Position numbers and translations under genes: made by a program
The notes under the pieces: model-generated
Told to the model about the DNA's origin: nothing
Seen by the model: the letters and a program-made list of their open reading frames with translations, nothing else
Databases searched by the model: none
Shown here: piece by piece, positions 28,931 to 36,992 of the stretch
Layout of the letters: each line of letters begins with the position of its first letter
Numbering within the stretch: the stretch's first letter is position 1
Assembly (NCBI RefSeq): GCF_000016185.1
Contig: NC_011420.2
Span: 1,632,501 to 1,696,500, forward strand
DNA from: Rhodospirillum centenum SW
GTDB taxonomy: Bacteria; Pseudomonadota; Alphaproteobacteria; Azospirillales; Azospirillaceae
Reading direction: 5' to 3'
Length of the DNA: 64,000 nt

Positions 28931-30460
28931 CAGACTGCTGACAAAGGCCTGGCGTGAGCCGGGCCTTTGTGATTCGATTGGTCATGCTGAGGAAACCGAC
29001 GGCGCAGCAGACTGAAATCGAGATGGTGACGCTCGACGGTCTGGTTCCGCCCGATCACCTGCTTCGCAAGATCGACGCGGTGATCGACTTCTCCTTCATC
29101 CATGATCGCGTGTCCGGGCTTTACTGTCCGGACAACGGCCGTCCGGCCCTTGATCCGGTTGTCATGTTCAAGGCGCTGTTCATCGGCTACCTGTTCGGCA
29201 TCCGCTCCGAACGCCAGCTGGTGCGCGAGATCCAGGTGAACGTGGCGTATCGCTGGTTTCTGGGTCTGCGCCTGACCGATCCGGTGTTCGACGCCTCGAC
29301 GCTGAGCCAGAACCGGCGCCGGCGTTACCGGGACACCTCCGTGGCGCAGGACATCTTCGACCATGTGGTGGAGCAGGCGATCGGCCACGGGCTGGTGGAC
29401 GGCACCGTGCTCTACACCGACAGCACCCACCTCAAGGCCAACGCCAACAAGAACCGCTACGACAAGGCGGTGGTCGCCAAGTCGCGGGCGGATTACTGGG
29501 ACGATCTGGACCGGGCGGTGGAGGCGGACCGCGCCACCCACGGCAAGAAGCCCCTCAAGCCCAAGGACCGGCAGCCGCCCGAGAAGGAGACCAAGATCAG
29601 CCGCACCGATCCGGAGAGCGGCTACATGGTGCGCGATGGCAAGCCCACCGGCTTCTTCTACCTTGATCACCGCACCGTGGATGGGCGCCATGGCATCATC
29701 ACCGACAGCTTCGCCACCCCCGCCAACGTGCACGACAGCATCGTCTATCTCGGCCGGCTCGACCGCCAGCGCGCCCGCTTCGCGCTCGACGTCAAGGCCG
29801 TCGGGCTGGACGCCGGCTATGCCACGGCCGGGATCGCAAAGGGGCTGGAGGACCGCGCCATCCTCGGCGTCACCGGCTACAACCGACCGACACCCCCGGC
29901 CCCGGGGATGATGCCCAAGAGCGCCTTCACCTACGAGCCCGGGACCGACACCTGGTCATGCCCCGGCGGACAGGCCCTCGCCTACGCCACCACCGACCGC
30001 AACGGCTACCGCCACTACAGGAGCGATCCGGCCCTCTGCTTCGCCTGCCCGCTGCTCGCGTCGTGCACCCGCAACCCCAAGGCCGTCCGCACCATCACCC
30101 GCCACCTCTGGGCCGACATCCGCGAGCGCACCGACGCCCACCGCAAGACCCCCTGGGGCAAGGCCATCTACAAGCGACGAAAAGAGACGGTCGAACGCTC
30201 CTTTGCCGACGCCAAACAGCTCTTCGGGCACCGCTACGCACGCTTCCGCGGCCTCCTCGGCGTCACCTGGCAGTGCCTGCTCGCCGCCGCCGCCCAGAAC
30301 ATCAAGAAAATCGCCCTCGCAATCGCCCCGAAGGCAGCCCTCCGGCCAGCCTGAGACAGAAACCTCCCTGTCTGCCCGATCCACCCAACCAGTTTCGACA
30401 GCCGCAATCCCCAAAAATGAAAACCCCGCCGAAAACGACGGGGTTTGTCATCGGTCTGAC
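28929..30460 (+). mobile_element. IS1182-family insertion sequence
   Basis: An intact element of about 1.53 kb. The terminal inverted repeats are imperfect: left GTCAGACTGCTGACAAAG, right end in inverse GTCAGACCGATGACAAA. It is flanked on both sides by the same 20-bp palindrome GGGGAGGCTCACGCCTCCCC, which is either a 20-bp target duplication or 24 bp if ACGGGG...CCCCGT is counted (the ends are ambiguous by 2 nt). Subterminal hairpins at 28941-28970 (13-bp stem, one wobble pair) and 30421-30446 look like transcription terminators that insulate the element. IS1182 elements are known to choose palindromes. Confidence 0.92.
28984..30354 (+). CDS. IS1182-family transposase
   Basis: A 456-residue DDE transposase, apparently complete. 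Seen: the N-terminal domain with PPDHLLRKIDAVIDFSF and the conserved YRWFLGL and STLSQNRRRR; catalytic Asp residues in YTDSTHLKANANK (about residue 150) and GLDAGYAT (about 280); a zinc-like cluster CPGG...CFACPLLASC; and the catalytic Glu in RRKETVERSFADAKQLFGHRYARFRG (about residue 403). I chose the ATG at 28984; an in-frame GTG 30 nt upstream lies inside the subterminal hairpin. No frameshift or stop disrupts it, so the IS may still be active. Confidence 0.94.
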   Translation: MLRKPTAQQTEIEMVTLDGLVPPDHLLRKIDAVIDFSFIHDRVSGLYCPDNGRPALDPVVMFKALFIGYLFGIRSERQLVREIQVNVAYRWFLGLRLTDPVFDASTLSQNRRRRYRDTSVAQDIFDHVVEQAIGHGLVDGTVLYTDSTHLKANANKNRYDKAVVAKSRADYWDDLDRAVEADRATHGKKPLKPKDRQPPEKETKISRTDPESGYMVRDGKPTGFFYLDHRTVDGRHGIITDSFATPANVHDSIVYLGRLDRQRARFALDVKAVGLDAGYATAGIAKGLEDRAILGVTGYNRPTPPAPGMMPKSAFTYEPGTDTWSCPGGQALAYATTDRNGYRHYRSDPALCFACPLLASCTRNPKAVRTITRHLWADIRERTDAHRKTPWGKAIYKRRKETVERSFADAKQLFGHRYARFRGLLGVTWQCLLAAAAQNIKKIALAIAPKAALRPA

Positions 30461-30485
30461 GGGGAGGCTCACGCCTCCCCGTTTC
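30458..30485 (+). terminator. rne terminator, right copy
   Basis: The second copy of the palindrome (30461-30480), followed by GTTTCTG. Joined to the left flank before insertion it would form a GAAACGGGGAGGC/GCCTCCCCGTTTC stem of 13 bp with a TCAC loop. Confidence 0.7.
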
Positions 30486-30540
30486 TGCATTCGGGCACGG
30501 GTTCTGAAAGGGCTGCGTCGGCGGCGACGGTCCGGAAGAA

Positions 30541-31251
30541 TCAGTCGCGGAGCGACCAGCCCATCTCCCAGAAGCCGGCTTCCAGCCGGCAGGCGGCATC
30601 GAAGCCGCGGGCGAGCGACGCGAAGCGTGCCTCCGCCCCCCGCTCGGCCCCGAGCCGGTCGAGCAGCGCGACAGAAGCCGCGGCCACCGCGCGGTATTCC
30701 GGATCGGCATACATGCGGATCCAGTCCGCATAGGGATTGCCGTCCAGCACGGTCGCCGGATCGGCCATCAGGACGGCGGCGATCTCGGCATAGCCGATGA
30801 TGCAGGGGGAAAGGGCGACGTGCAGGTCCAGCAGGTCGCCGCTCATGCCCCGCTCCAGCACGAAGCGGGTGTAGGCCAGCGTCGCCGTCGCCTCGGGCGT
30901 CGCGGCCATCGCCGCCTCGTCAAGGCCCCAGCCCGCGCAATAGCGGACGTGCAGCCCCATCTCCAGGTCCAGGATGGCAGCCATGGAGCGCGACGCGGCC
31001 CGCATGTCCTCCAGCCGGTCGGCCTTGTAGGCGGCCAGGGCATAGGCCCGGGCGAAGTGGATCAGGAACAGGTAGTCCTGCACCAGATAATGGCGGAAGC
31101 TGGCTTCCGGCAGGGAGCCGTCCCCCAGCCCGCGCACGAAGGGATGGCGGACATAGAGATCCCAGGACGGCCGGCAGGCCGCGCGCAGGCGGTCGAACAG
31201 ACCGCCCGGCGTGGCGAGATCGGGCAGGGGCGCGGGCGTTGCGTCCGCCAT
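30541..31251 (-). CDS. tenA: TenA-family thiaminase II-like protein
   Basis: A 236-residue helical protein of the TenA family, which hydrolyses thiamine breakdown products (aminopyrimidine salvage) in the cytoplasm. Seen: the opening helix SWDLYVRHPFVRGLGDGSLPEASFRHYLVQDYLFL, Asp in LDLEMGLH, the nucleophile Cys in LSPCIIGYAEI (about residue 145), and the late catalytic Glu in EAGFWEMGW. It is the last gene of the iron-sulfur cluster group and starts 6 nt past fdx. No thiamine gene is nearby. It ends about 60 nt from the IS-flanking terminator. Confidence 0.9.
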   Translation of the reverse strand: MADATPAPLPDLATPGGLFDRLRAACRPSWDLYVRHPFVRGLGDGSLPEASFRHYLVQDYLFLIHFARAYALAAYKADRLEDMRAASRSMAAILDLEMGLHVRYCAGWGLDEAAMAATPEATATLAYTRFVLERGMSGDLLDLHVALSPCIIGYAEIAAVLMADPATVLDGNPYADWIRMYADPEYRAVAAASVALLDRLGAERGAEARFASLARGFDAACRLEAGFWEMGWSLRD

Positions 31252-31257
31252 GCCGGA

Positions 31258-31578
31258 TCAGCCCTGGCTGCCGCCGGGCAGGCGCACGACCAGCCCGTCC
31301 AGTTCCTCGGTGATGCGGATCTGGCAGCCCAGGCGCGAGGTCTTGGTCAGGCCGAAGGCGAGGTCCAGCATGTCCTCCTCGTCCTCGCTGGCATCGGGCA
31401 GCAGATCGTACCACTGCGGATCGACGATCACATGACAGGTCGAGCAGGCGAGCGAACCCTCGCAGGCGCCTTCGAGGTCGATGTCGTGGCGGCGGGCAAC
31501 TTCCAGGATCGACAGACCAAGCGGGGCTTCGACCTCGCGGCGGGTACCATCGGTTTCGACGAAGACCATCTTCGGCAT
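31258..31578 (-). CDS. fdx: ISC-type [2Fe-2S] ferredoxin
   Basis: A 106-residue ferredoxin of the adrenodoxin/ISC class, an electron donor for Fe-S cluster assembly. Seen: the cluster-binding cysteines in [12 protein letters not shown] (C-x5-C-x2-C, residues 39-48) and the fourth in RLGCQIRI (about residue 85), with an acidic surface segment [16 protein letters not shown] between them, where partners bind. GGGAG precedes the ATG. It lies downstream of hscB with a 123-nt gap. Confidence 0.93.
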   Translation of the reverse strand: MPKMVFVETDGTRREVEAPLGLSILEVARRHDIDLEGACEGSLACSTCHVIVDPQWYDLLPDASEDEEDMLDLAFGLTKTSRLGCQIRITEELDGLVVRLPGGSQG

Positions 31579-31701
31579 CGCGCCAAGACTCCCATGACTT
31601 GAACGGGCAAGACTTACAATAGGCGGCGGCGCCGGCCGCGAGCCGCCGATGTTGTTACGTAGGCGCGGGCGTCAAGTCCAGTCCTGCGTGCTGCGGCTCT
31701 G

Positions 31702-32334
31702 TCAGCCGCCCTCCGGCGGCGGGGTCAGATCGCGGCGCCGGCGGCGGGCCGCCTCGGCCGCAGCCTGCAGGCGGCGCAGCCGGCCCAGTTGCACGGCGGC
31801 CTCCTCCCCCTCCTCCCGGCGGAAGGCGGCGGACAGGGCCCGCAGCACCGCCTCCCGCTCCCGCCCGATCTCGGCGGCGGTGCGGTCCAGCGCGGCGGCA
31901 TCGCCGGCCGCGGCCACGGCCTGCGCCCAGGGATCGGACAGCGGCTCCGCCGCGACGGGGACGCCGGCCAGCTTCAGCAGCAGGGCTGCCCGCCGCATCG
32001 GGTCGCGCAGTTCGGCCAGGGCGTCGTCCAGCGCATCGCGGTGGGCCTGCGCCATCGCCTTCTCCCGCGGGCCGCGGCCCTCGAAGCGGGCGGGATCGAG
32101 CACGCGGTGGAAGCCGGCATGCTGGCGCTCCAGTTCCGCCGGCTCCAGGTCGAAGCGCCGCGGCAGGGTCAGCCGGGCAAAGGCGTCCAGAGCCGCGGGC
32201 GGCTGGATCGTGCCGCACTGGTGGCAGAACAGGGCGCGGGGCGACACCGCCCGGCCACACAGCCAGCAGGAACCGAGATCACCGTCGATGGGAGCGGCGC
32301 GGCGGGGACCGCTGCCGGGGGGCGCCTGGGTCAT
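31702..32334 (-). CDS. hscB: HscB-like J-domain co-chaperone with N-terminal zinc ribbon
   Basis: A 210-residue protein resembling HscB/HSC20, which delivers the scaffold IscU to the Hsp70 HscA. Residues 23-43 hold a tetracysteine ribbon, CWLCG and FCHQCGTIQPP, closely like eukaryotic HSC20 and unlike E. coli HscB. The J-like part (residues 48-120) matches HscB in FDLEPAELERQHAGF and ALAELRDPMRRAALLLKLAG, and the C-terminal helical domain follows. The J-domain signature HPD is missing: the aligned place reads LDP (VLDPARF). HPD normally triggers Hsp70 ATP hydrolysis, so this protein may not stimulate a chaperone. No hscA or iscU is adjacent. Confidence 0.8.
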   Translation of the reverse strand: MTQAPPGSGPRRAAPIDGDLGSCWLCGRAVSPRALFCHQCGTIQPPAALDAFARLTLPRRFDLEPAELERQHAGFHRVLDPARFEGRGPREKAMAQAHRDALDDALAELRDPMRRAALLLKLAGVPVAAEPLSDPWAQAVAAAGDAAALDRTAAEIGREREAVLRALSAAFRREEGEEAAVQLGRLRRLQAAAEAARRRRRDLTPPPEGG

Positions 32335-32481
32335 GGATGATGCCGGTCCGAAGGGCGCCGGCGGCCTCCGCCGGCGGATCGTGCGGGTGATACAGGAGCG
32401 GGGGACGGCAACGCAACGACGCGAATCGGCGATGGACCGCCCCTCCTCGTCCGCCCGTCCGACCCGGGCGGCACCCGGACG

Positions 32482-33603
32482 TCAGGCGGTCTGCGCCAGG
32501 ATCGGCTGACGCTGCCGGGCGAGAAGAAGCCACGCCTCCGCAAAGCGGTCCAGGTCCGCCTCCGTCGTCAGCCAGCCGGCGCTGACCCGGATGGCACCGG
32601 CGGCCAGATCGTCCGCCACGCCCATGGCACGCAGCACATGGGAGGCATGGACCTTGCCGCTGGAGCAGGCGGCCCCCGAACTGACGGCGACGCCGGCCAG
32701 ATCGAGCGCCATGAGCTGCGTCTCTGCCGGGACGCCGGGCAGCGCGAGGCAGAGCGTGTTGCCAAGGCGGGGAACCCCGCTCCCGAAGCTCCGCGCCTGC
32801 GGCACCGAAGCCAGCAGCCGCGCCTCCAGCGCATCGCGCCGGCGCGCCAGGGTATCGTAGAAGCCGAGGTCCTGCCCCGCCGCCTGGGCCGCGGCACCGA
32901 AGCCGGCGATGCCGGCCACGTTCTCCGTGCCCGCCCGACGCCGGCGCTCCTGCCCGCCGCCGCGCAGCAGCGGCTCCAGCGGCACGCCGTCGGCCACGAC
33001 CAGGGCGCCGACGCCCTGCGGCCCGCCGAGCTTGTGCGCCGAGAGCGTCAGCAGATGCGCGCCCAGCGTCCGCAGATCGAGCGGCAGGCGCCCCGCCGCC
33101 TGGGCGGCGTCCACATGCAGGAACCCGCCGCGGGCGCGGACCAGGGCGGCGATCTCCCTCACCGGCTGGATCACGCCGGTTTCGTTGTTCGCGGCCTGGA
33201 CGGAGACGAGAACCGGGCCGGGCGCGGCCTCCAGCAGGGCCGCCAGCGCCGCGGGATCGACACGGCCGTCCGCGTCCACCGGGATGCGACCGGCATCGGG
33301 GGCGGCATCGAGGACGGAGACATGCTCCACCGCCGAGACAAGACGGCAGGCGGCAGGCGTGCGCAGGGCCAGGGCATTGGCCTCCGTTCCGCCGCCGGTG
33401 AAGACGACCTGTTCCGGCGAGGCACCGACCAGGGCGGCGACGTGCAGTCGCCCCTCCTCCACCCGGCGGCGGGCCCGCCGGCCGAAGCCGTGGACGGAGG
33501 ACGGATTGCCCGCCTCCTCCAGCGCAGCGAGCATGGCCGCGCGCGCCTCCGGCCGCAGCGGGGCCGTCGCGTTCCAGTCGAGATAGACCCCGGCCGCCAT
33601 CAT
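32482..33603 (-). CDS. Cysteine desulfurase (NifS/IscS family)
   Basis: A 373-residue PLP enzyme that takes sulfur from cysteine for Fe-S clusters and thiolation. Seen: YLDWNATAPLRPEA at the start, the His-containing AVEHVSVL near residue 93, QAANNETGVIQP near residue 137, the PLP lysine in LTLSAHKLGGPQGVG (about residue 192), and the persulfide cysteine in SSGAACSSGKVHASHVLRAMG (about residue 313) on a short class I-type loop. It lies 25 nt after iscR. The length of 373 is shorter than IscS (about 404) and nearer to NifS-like paralogues, so I leave the symbol blank. Confidence 0.9.
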   Translation of the reverse strand: MMAAGVYLDWNATAPLRPEARAAMLAALEEAGNPSSVHGFGRRARRRVEEGRLHVAALVGASPEQVVFTGGGTEANALALRTPAACRLVSAVEHVSVLDAAPDAGRIPVDADGRVDPAALAALLEAAPGPVLVSVQAANNETGVIQPVREIAALVRARGGFLHVDAAQAAGRLPLDLRTLGAHLLTLSAHKLGGPQGVGALVVADGVPLEPLLRGGGQERRRRAGTENVAGIAGFGAAAQAAGQDLGFYDTLARRRDALEARLLASVPQARSFGSGVPRLGNTLCLALPGVPAETQLMALDLAGVAVSSGAACSSGKVHASHVLRAMGVADDLAAGAIRVSAGWLTTEADLDRFAEAWLLLARQRQPILAQTA

Positions 33604-33628
33604 CCGCCCGCGGTTTCCGGCACCCGTC

Positions 33629-34099
33629 CTACTCCGCCGCGACCGGCGCCGGCCGGGCGTCCTGAATCAGCATCTGGCCCGTGCTCAGGATGCGCCGCTC
33701 GACCACGTCGGCCAGCGACACGGAGCTGAGATAGAGGTGGATCTGGTTGCCCAGTTCCTCCCACAGGTCATGAGTCAGGCAGCGGGTCTTATTGGCCCGG
33801 CAGCCGGCCGGCGAATGGGCGGCGCAGCGGGTGGCGCGGATCGGCTCGTCCACCGCCAGGATGATGTCGGAGATGCGCATCGCCTCCGCCGGACTGGCCA
33901 GCAGATAGCCACCGCCGGGCCCGCGCACGCTCTTGACCAGCCCGCCCTTGCGCAGCTTGGCGAAAAGCTGCTCCAGGTAGGAGAGCGAGATTTCCTGCCG
34001 GTCGGCGATCTCCGCCAGGGCCACGGGATGGCCCTTGCTGCTCTTGGCGAGATCGACCATCGCCATGACCGCGTAGCGGCCCTTCGTACTCAGTCTCAT
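33629..34099 (-). CDS. iscR: Rrf2-family iron-sulfur regulator IscR
   Basis: A 156-residue winged-helix repressor that senses Fe-S cluster supply through a [2Fe-2S] centre. Seen: the N-terminal MRLSTKGRYAVMAMVDLA, the recognition region EISLSYLEQLFAKLRKGGLVKSVRGPGGGYLLA, and three cysteines spaced C-x7-C-x6-C around residues 92-107 (RCAAHSPAGCRANKTRC), the cluster ligands. Spacing between the cysteines is wider than in E. coli. It sits second in the cluster, 32 nt after cysE. An IscR-like site overlaps the -35 of the cysE promoter, so autoregulation is likely. Confidence 0.93.
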   Translation of the reverse strand: MRLSTKGRYAVMAMVDLAKSSKGHPVALAEIADRQEISLSYLEQLFAKLRKGGLVKSVRGPGGGYLLASPAEAMRISDIILAVDEPIRATRCAAHSPAGCRANKTRCLTHDLWEELGNQIHLYLSSVSLADVVERRILSTGQMLIQDARPAPVAAE

Positions 34100-34131
34100 C
34101 TTGTCCCTCCGTAACCGTGACGGGTCCGCCG

Positions 34132-34875
34132 TCAGGCCGGGCCCGTGCTTTCGCGGTAAGTCCGGCGGTCTTCGCCGCCGTTGGCAGGAACGGGGTCGGC
34201 GGCGGGATCGTCCTCCGCCAGCCGGTCCCGTTCCAGTTCCTCCACCCGCTGGCGCAGGCCATGGACCTGGTCCAGCAATCCGTTGAGCGCCCGGGCGACC
34301 GGGTCGGGAATGTCACCGCAGGGGGTGCCGTAGGCCAGGAAGTCCTGCGCCACGGCCTTCGCCCGCGGCATCACCTGGCGCGCCGGAATGCCGACGACCG
34401 TCACCCCCGCCGGAACATCGGCGACGACCACGGCGTTGGAACCGATGCGCGCACCGGCGCCGACGGTGATGTTGCCCAGGACCTTGGCGCCCGCGCCGAT
34501 GATCACCCCGTCCTGGATCGTGGGATGGCGCTTGCCCTTCTCCAGCGACGTGCCACCCAGGGTCACGGCATGGTAGAGATGCACATTGTCCCCCACCACC
34601 GCCGTCTCACCGATGACCACGCCCATGCCGTGGTCGATGAAGAAATGCCGGCCGATGCGGGCGCCGGGATGGATTTCGATGCCCGTCAGGAAACGTGCCA
34701 GATGCGAGATGAACCGCCCGAGAAGACGCCACTCCGCCGTCCAGACCCGATGGGCGATGCGATGCAGGAGGATGGCGTGCAGGCCGGGATAGCACAAAGC
34801 GACTTCGAGCCGGGACCGCGCAGCGGGATCACGGGCGATGACGGCATCGATTTCTTCTCGAAGACGCTTGAACAC
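34132..34875 (-). CDS. cysE: Serine O-acetyltransferase
   Basis: A 247-residue enzyme making O-acetylserine, the precursor of cysteine. Seen: the N-terminal helical part [24 protein letters not shown] and the left-handed beta-helix with [33 protein letters not shown] and [22 protein letters not shown], including the catalytic His and Asp. I chose a GTG start at 34875 because GGGAG lies just upstream and homology begins there; the frame stays open further out. It is first in the cluster, so cysteine supply and sulfur transfer are transcribed together. Confidence 0.94.
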   Translation of the reverse strand: MFKRLREEIDAVIARDPAARSRLEVALCYPGLHAILLHRIAHRVWTAEWRLLGRFISHLARFLTGIEIHPGARIGRHFFIDHGMGVVIGETAVVGDNVHLYHAVTLGGTSLEKGKRHPTIQDGVIIGAGAKVLGNITVGAGARIGSNAVVVADVPAGVTVVGIPARQVMPRAKAVAQDFLAYGTPCGDIPDPVARALNGLLDQVHGLRQRVEELERDRLAEDDPAADPVPANGGEDRRTYRESTGPA

Positions 34876-34971
34876 TGATGCTCCCGCTGTGGTATATTCC
34901 GCGCCCTGACCGGCTCGCCCCAGCGTGCCGCGGATCTGCGGATAGTACGCCTCCGGGCGCCCATGGGCAGC

Positions 34972-35000
34972 GATATATGATGACCTACCAGTATGGTCAA
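34972..35000 (-). promoter_or_regulatory. Promoter of the cysE-iscR cluster
   Basis: On the minus strand TTGACC (35000-34995), a 17-nt spacer, and TATATC (34977-34972). The -35 matches 5 of 6 and the -10 matches 4 of 6 with ideal spacing. The predicted start site is about 90 nt before the cysE start codon. Confidence 0.7.
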
Positions 35001-35004
35001 GTAT
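34980..35004 (-). promoter_or_regulatory. IscR-like operator overlapping the -35 box
   Basis: The minus-strand 25-nt site begins ATACTTGACC and ends GGTAGGTCAT. Its first half fits the type 1 IscR pattern ATASYYGAC well and its second half poorly. It also contains TGACC-N9-GGTCA as an inverted repeat. Overlap with the -35 would give repression, as known for iscR promoters elsewhere. Confidence 0.5.
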
Positions 35005-35104
35005 TCCCCCGTGAGAATCTCGCCGCCGCCGCCCGTCCGGAGAATGGAATTTCGGCATTCCGCCGTGCGAGCATTGGAAAAGCACTGAACCGGGACCGGT
35101 AACA

Positions 35105-35767
35105 ATGCCTGACGTCATCATCAACGGGCCGGCCGGCCGGCTTGAGGGTCGCTATACGCACGGCAAGACGCCGAATGCGCCGATCGCTCTGCTGCTGCAT
35201 CCGCACCCGCAGCACGGCGGGACGATGAACAACCGCGTCGTCTACACGCTCTTCCATGCCTTCGCCAAACGGGGCTTCTCCGCCCTGCGCTTCAACTTCC
35301 GCGGGGTGGGCCGCAGCCAGGGCAGCTACGACCGCGGCGAAGGCGAGCTGTCGGATGCCGCGTCGGCGCTGGACTGGTTGCAGACCTACAACGCCAACGC
35401 CAGCGCCTGCTGGATCGGCGGCTTCTCCTTCGGGGCCTGGATCGGCATGCAGCTCCTGATGCGCCGGCCGGAGATCGACGGTTTCATCTCCGTCGCGCCG
35501 CCCGCCAACATGTTCGACTTCAGCTTCCTGGCCCCCTGCCCCGCCTCGGGCCTGATCATCCATGGCGAGCGGGACGAGCTGGTGCCGGAAGCCTCGGTGG
35601 CACGGCTGGTCACCAAGCTGTCGCATCAGCGCGACATCCGGATCGACTACCGCAAGGTCCCGTCGGCCAACCACTTCTTCGCCAACCAGGCAGACGAGCT
35701 GACCCGGCTGGTGGACGACTATCTGGACACGACCCTGGACCGCCGGATGCCGGCGGTCGCGGAGTAA
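35105..35767 (+). CDS. Alpha/beta-fold hydrolase
   Basis: A 220-residue protein with the dienelactone-hydrolase-like layout often annotated as alpha/beta hydrolase. Seen: [15 protein letters not shown] near residue 36 (oxyanion region), [12 protein letters not shown] near residue 63, the nucleophile elbow GGFSFGAW near residue 106, Asp in HGERDELVP near residue 158, and His in NHFFANQ near residue 190. Substrate unknown; esterase or thioesterase activity is possible. It is divergent from the cysE cluster. Its last codons lie in a 25-bp direct repeat. Confidence 0.87.
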   Translation: MPDVIINGPAGRLEGRYTHGKTPNAPIALLLHPHPQHGGTMNNRVVYTLFHAFAKRGFSALRFNFRGVGRSQGSYDRGEGELSDAASALDWLQTYNANASACWIGGFSFGAWIGMQLLMRRPEIDGFISVAPPANMFDFSFLAPCPASGLIIHGERDELVPEASVARLVTKLSHQRDIRIDYRKVPSANHFFANQADELTRLVDDYLDTTLDRRMPAVAE

Positions 35768-35795
35768 GGCACCGCCGGATGCCGGCGGTCGCGGA
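35739..35795 (+). repeat. 25-bp perfect direct repeat spanning the hydrolase stop codon
   Basis: The 25-bp unit occurs at 35739-35763 and 35771-35795, period 32. Each copy contains the hairpin CCGCCGG-ATG-CCGGCGG. The second copy lies after the TAA stop and repeats the coding end RMPAVAE. Confidence 0.9.
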
Positions 35796-35800
35796 ACAGG

Positions 35801-36889
35801 TCAGCCCCGGTCCGGGGCGGGATGGAACCGGCCGCCGGACAGCGGCCGGGGAACCCCCGTCGTTCCCGGCAGGGACAGCGCGAGCCCCAGGCCCGCCCGC
35901 ACGGCCAGATAGGCGAAGGCCTCCGCCTCCAGCGCGTCGCCGTTCCAGCCCACGGCCTCCACCGGCTCCACCGGCACGCCCAGCCGTGCGGCCAGCATCG
36001 CCATGAGGGTGGCGTTGTGCCGCCCGCCCCCCGTTACCAGCCAGCGCGCCGGCGGCGCCGGCAGGTGCGCCAGGGCGGCGTCCACCGCCGCGGCGGTGAA
36101 GGCGGTCAGGGTCGCCGCGCCGTCGGCGGGCGACAGCCCCTCCAGCGCCGCGAGGTCCCAGGCGTCGCGGTCCAGCGACTTCGGCGCGGGCCGGGAGAAA
36201 TAGGGGGTGCCCATCAGCCGCGACAGAACCGCATCGGCCACCTGCCCGGTCGCCGCGACGGCGCCGCCGGCATCCAGCGCACGGCCGGTCCGGGCCAGCA
36301 TCCAGTCGTCCAGGAGCGCGTTGCCCGGCCCGGTGTCGAAGGCCAGCACCTCCTCCTCCCCCCGCCCCAGCCAGGTGACGTTCGCCACACCGCCCAGATT
36401 GAGCACCGCCAGCGGCCGCTCCAGCCCCGCCGCCCGCGCCCGGTGGTAGAGCGGCGCCAGCGGCGCCCCCTGCCCGCCGGCCGCCACGTCCGCACCGCGG
36501 AAGTCGTTCACGACGGGGATGCCGGTCAGCGCCGCCAGCCGGGCGCCGTCGCCGATCTGCCAGGTGGTCCCCTGCTCCGGCGCGTGCAGGATCGTCTGGC
36601 CGTGGAAGCCGATCAGATCGACCTGCCCGGGCAGCAGTCCCGCCTCGTCCAGCAGGGCCTGGACCGCCGCGGCATGCAGGTCGGTCAGCTCCCGCTCCAC
36701 CGCTTCCACGTCACCGCGGCCGCCCAGGGTGCCGCGCAGGCGCTCCCGGAAGCCGGGCTCGTAGGGCAGGCTCAGGAACAGGCCGGGGCGCACCCGGTCC
36801 TCCCCGTCCGTGGAGAGCAGGGCGGCATCGATGCCGTCGAGGGAGGTGCCGCTCATCAGGCCGATGGCGGTGGCGCTGGGACCGGGCAT
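35801..36889 (-). CDS. anmK: Anhydro-N-acetylmuramic acid kinase
   Basis: A 362-residue kinase that opens and phosphorylates anhydro-MurNAc from peptidoglycan turnover to MurNAc-6-phosphate. Seen: GLMSGTSLDGIDAAL near residue 10 (phosphate loop), IGFHGQTILH near residue 92 with the sugar-contacting residues, NLGGVANVTWL near residue 170, FDTGPGNALLDDW near residue 188 (catalytic Asp), and VTGGGRHN near residue 290. The frame runs 51 codons further upstream, but homology and the divergent tyrS promoter region place the start here. It fits the other cell-wall genes in the window. Confidence 0.95.
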   Translation of the reverse strand: MPGPSATAIGLMSGTSLDGIDAALLSTDGEDRVRPGLFLSLPYEPGFRERLRGTLGGRGDVEAVERELTDLHAAAVQALLDEAGLLPGQVDLIGFHGQTILHAPEQGTTWQIGDGARLAALTGIPVVNDFRGADVAAGGQGAPLAPLYHRARAAGLERPLAVLNLGGVANVTWLGRGEEEVLAFDTGPGNALLDDWMLARTGRALDAGGAVAATGQVADAVLSRLMGTPYFSRPAPKSLDRDAWDLAALEGLSPADGAATLTAFTAAAVDAALAHLPAPPARWLVTGGGRHNATLMAMLAARLGVPVEPVEAVGWNGDALEAEAFAYLAVRAGLGLALSLPGTTGVPRPLSGGRFHPAPDRG

Positions 36890-36992
36890 GGCTGCCTGAC
36901 GCTGTGAGGGTGCGAGCGATATTGGTCGCCCTTTCCGACCTGTGCTAACACGCGGCGTCAATCCCTTCCATTCAACAAATCCAGGTAAGGCC

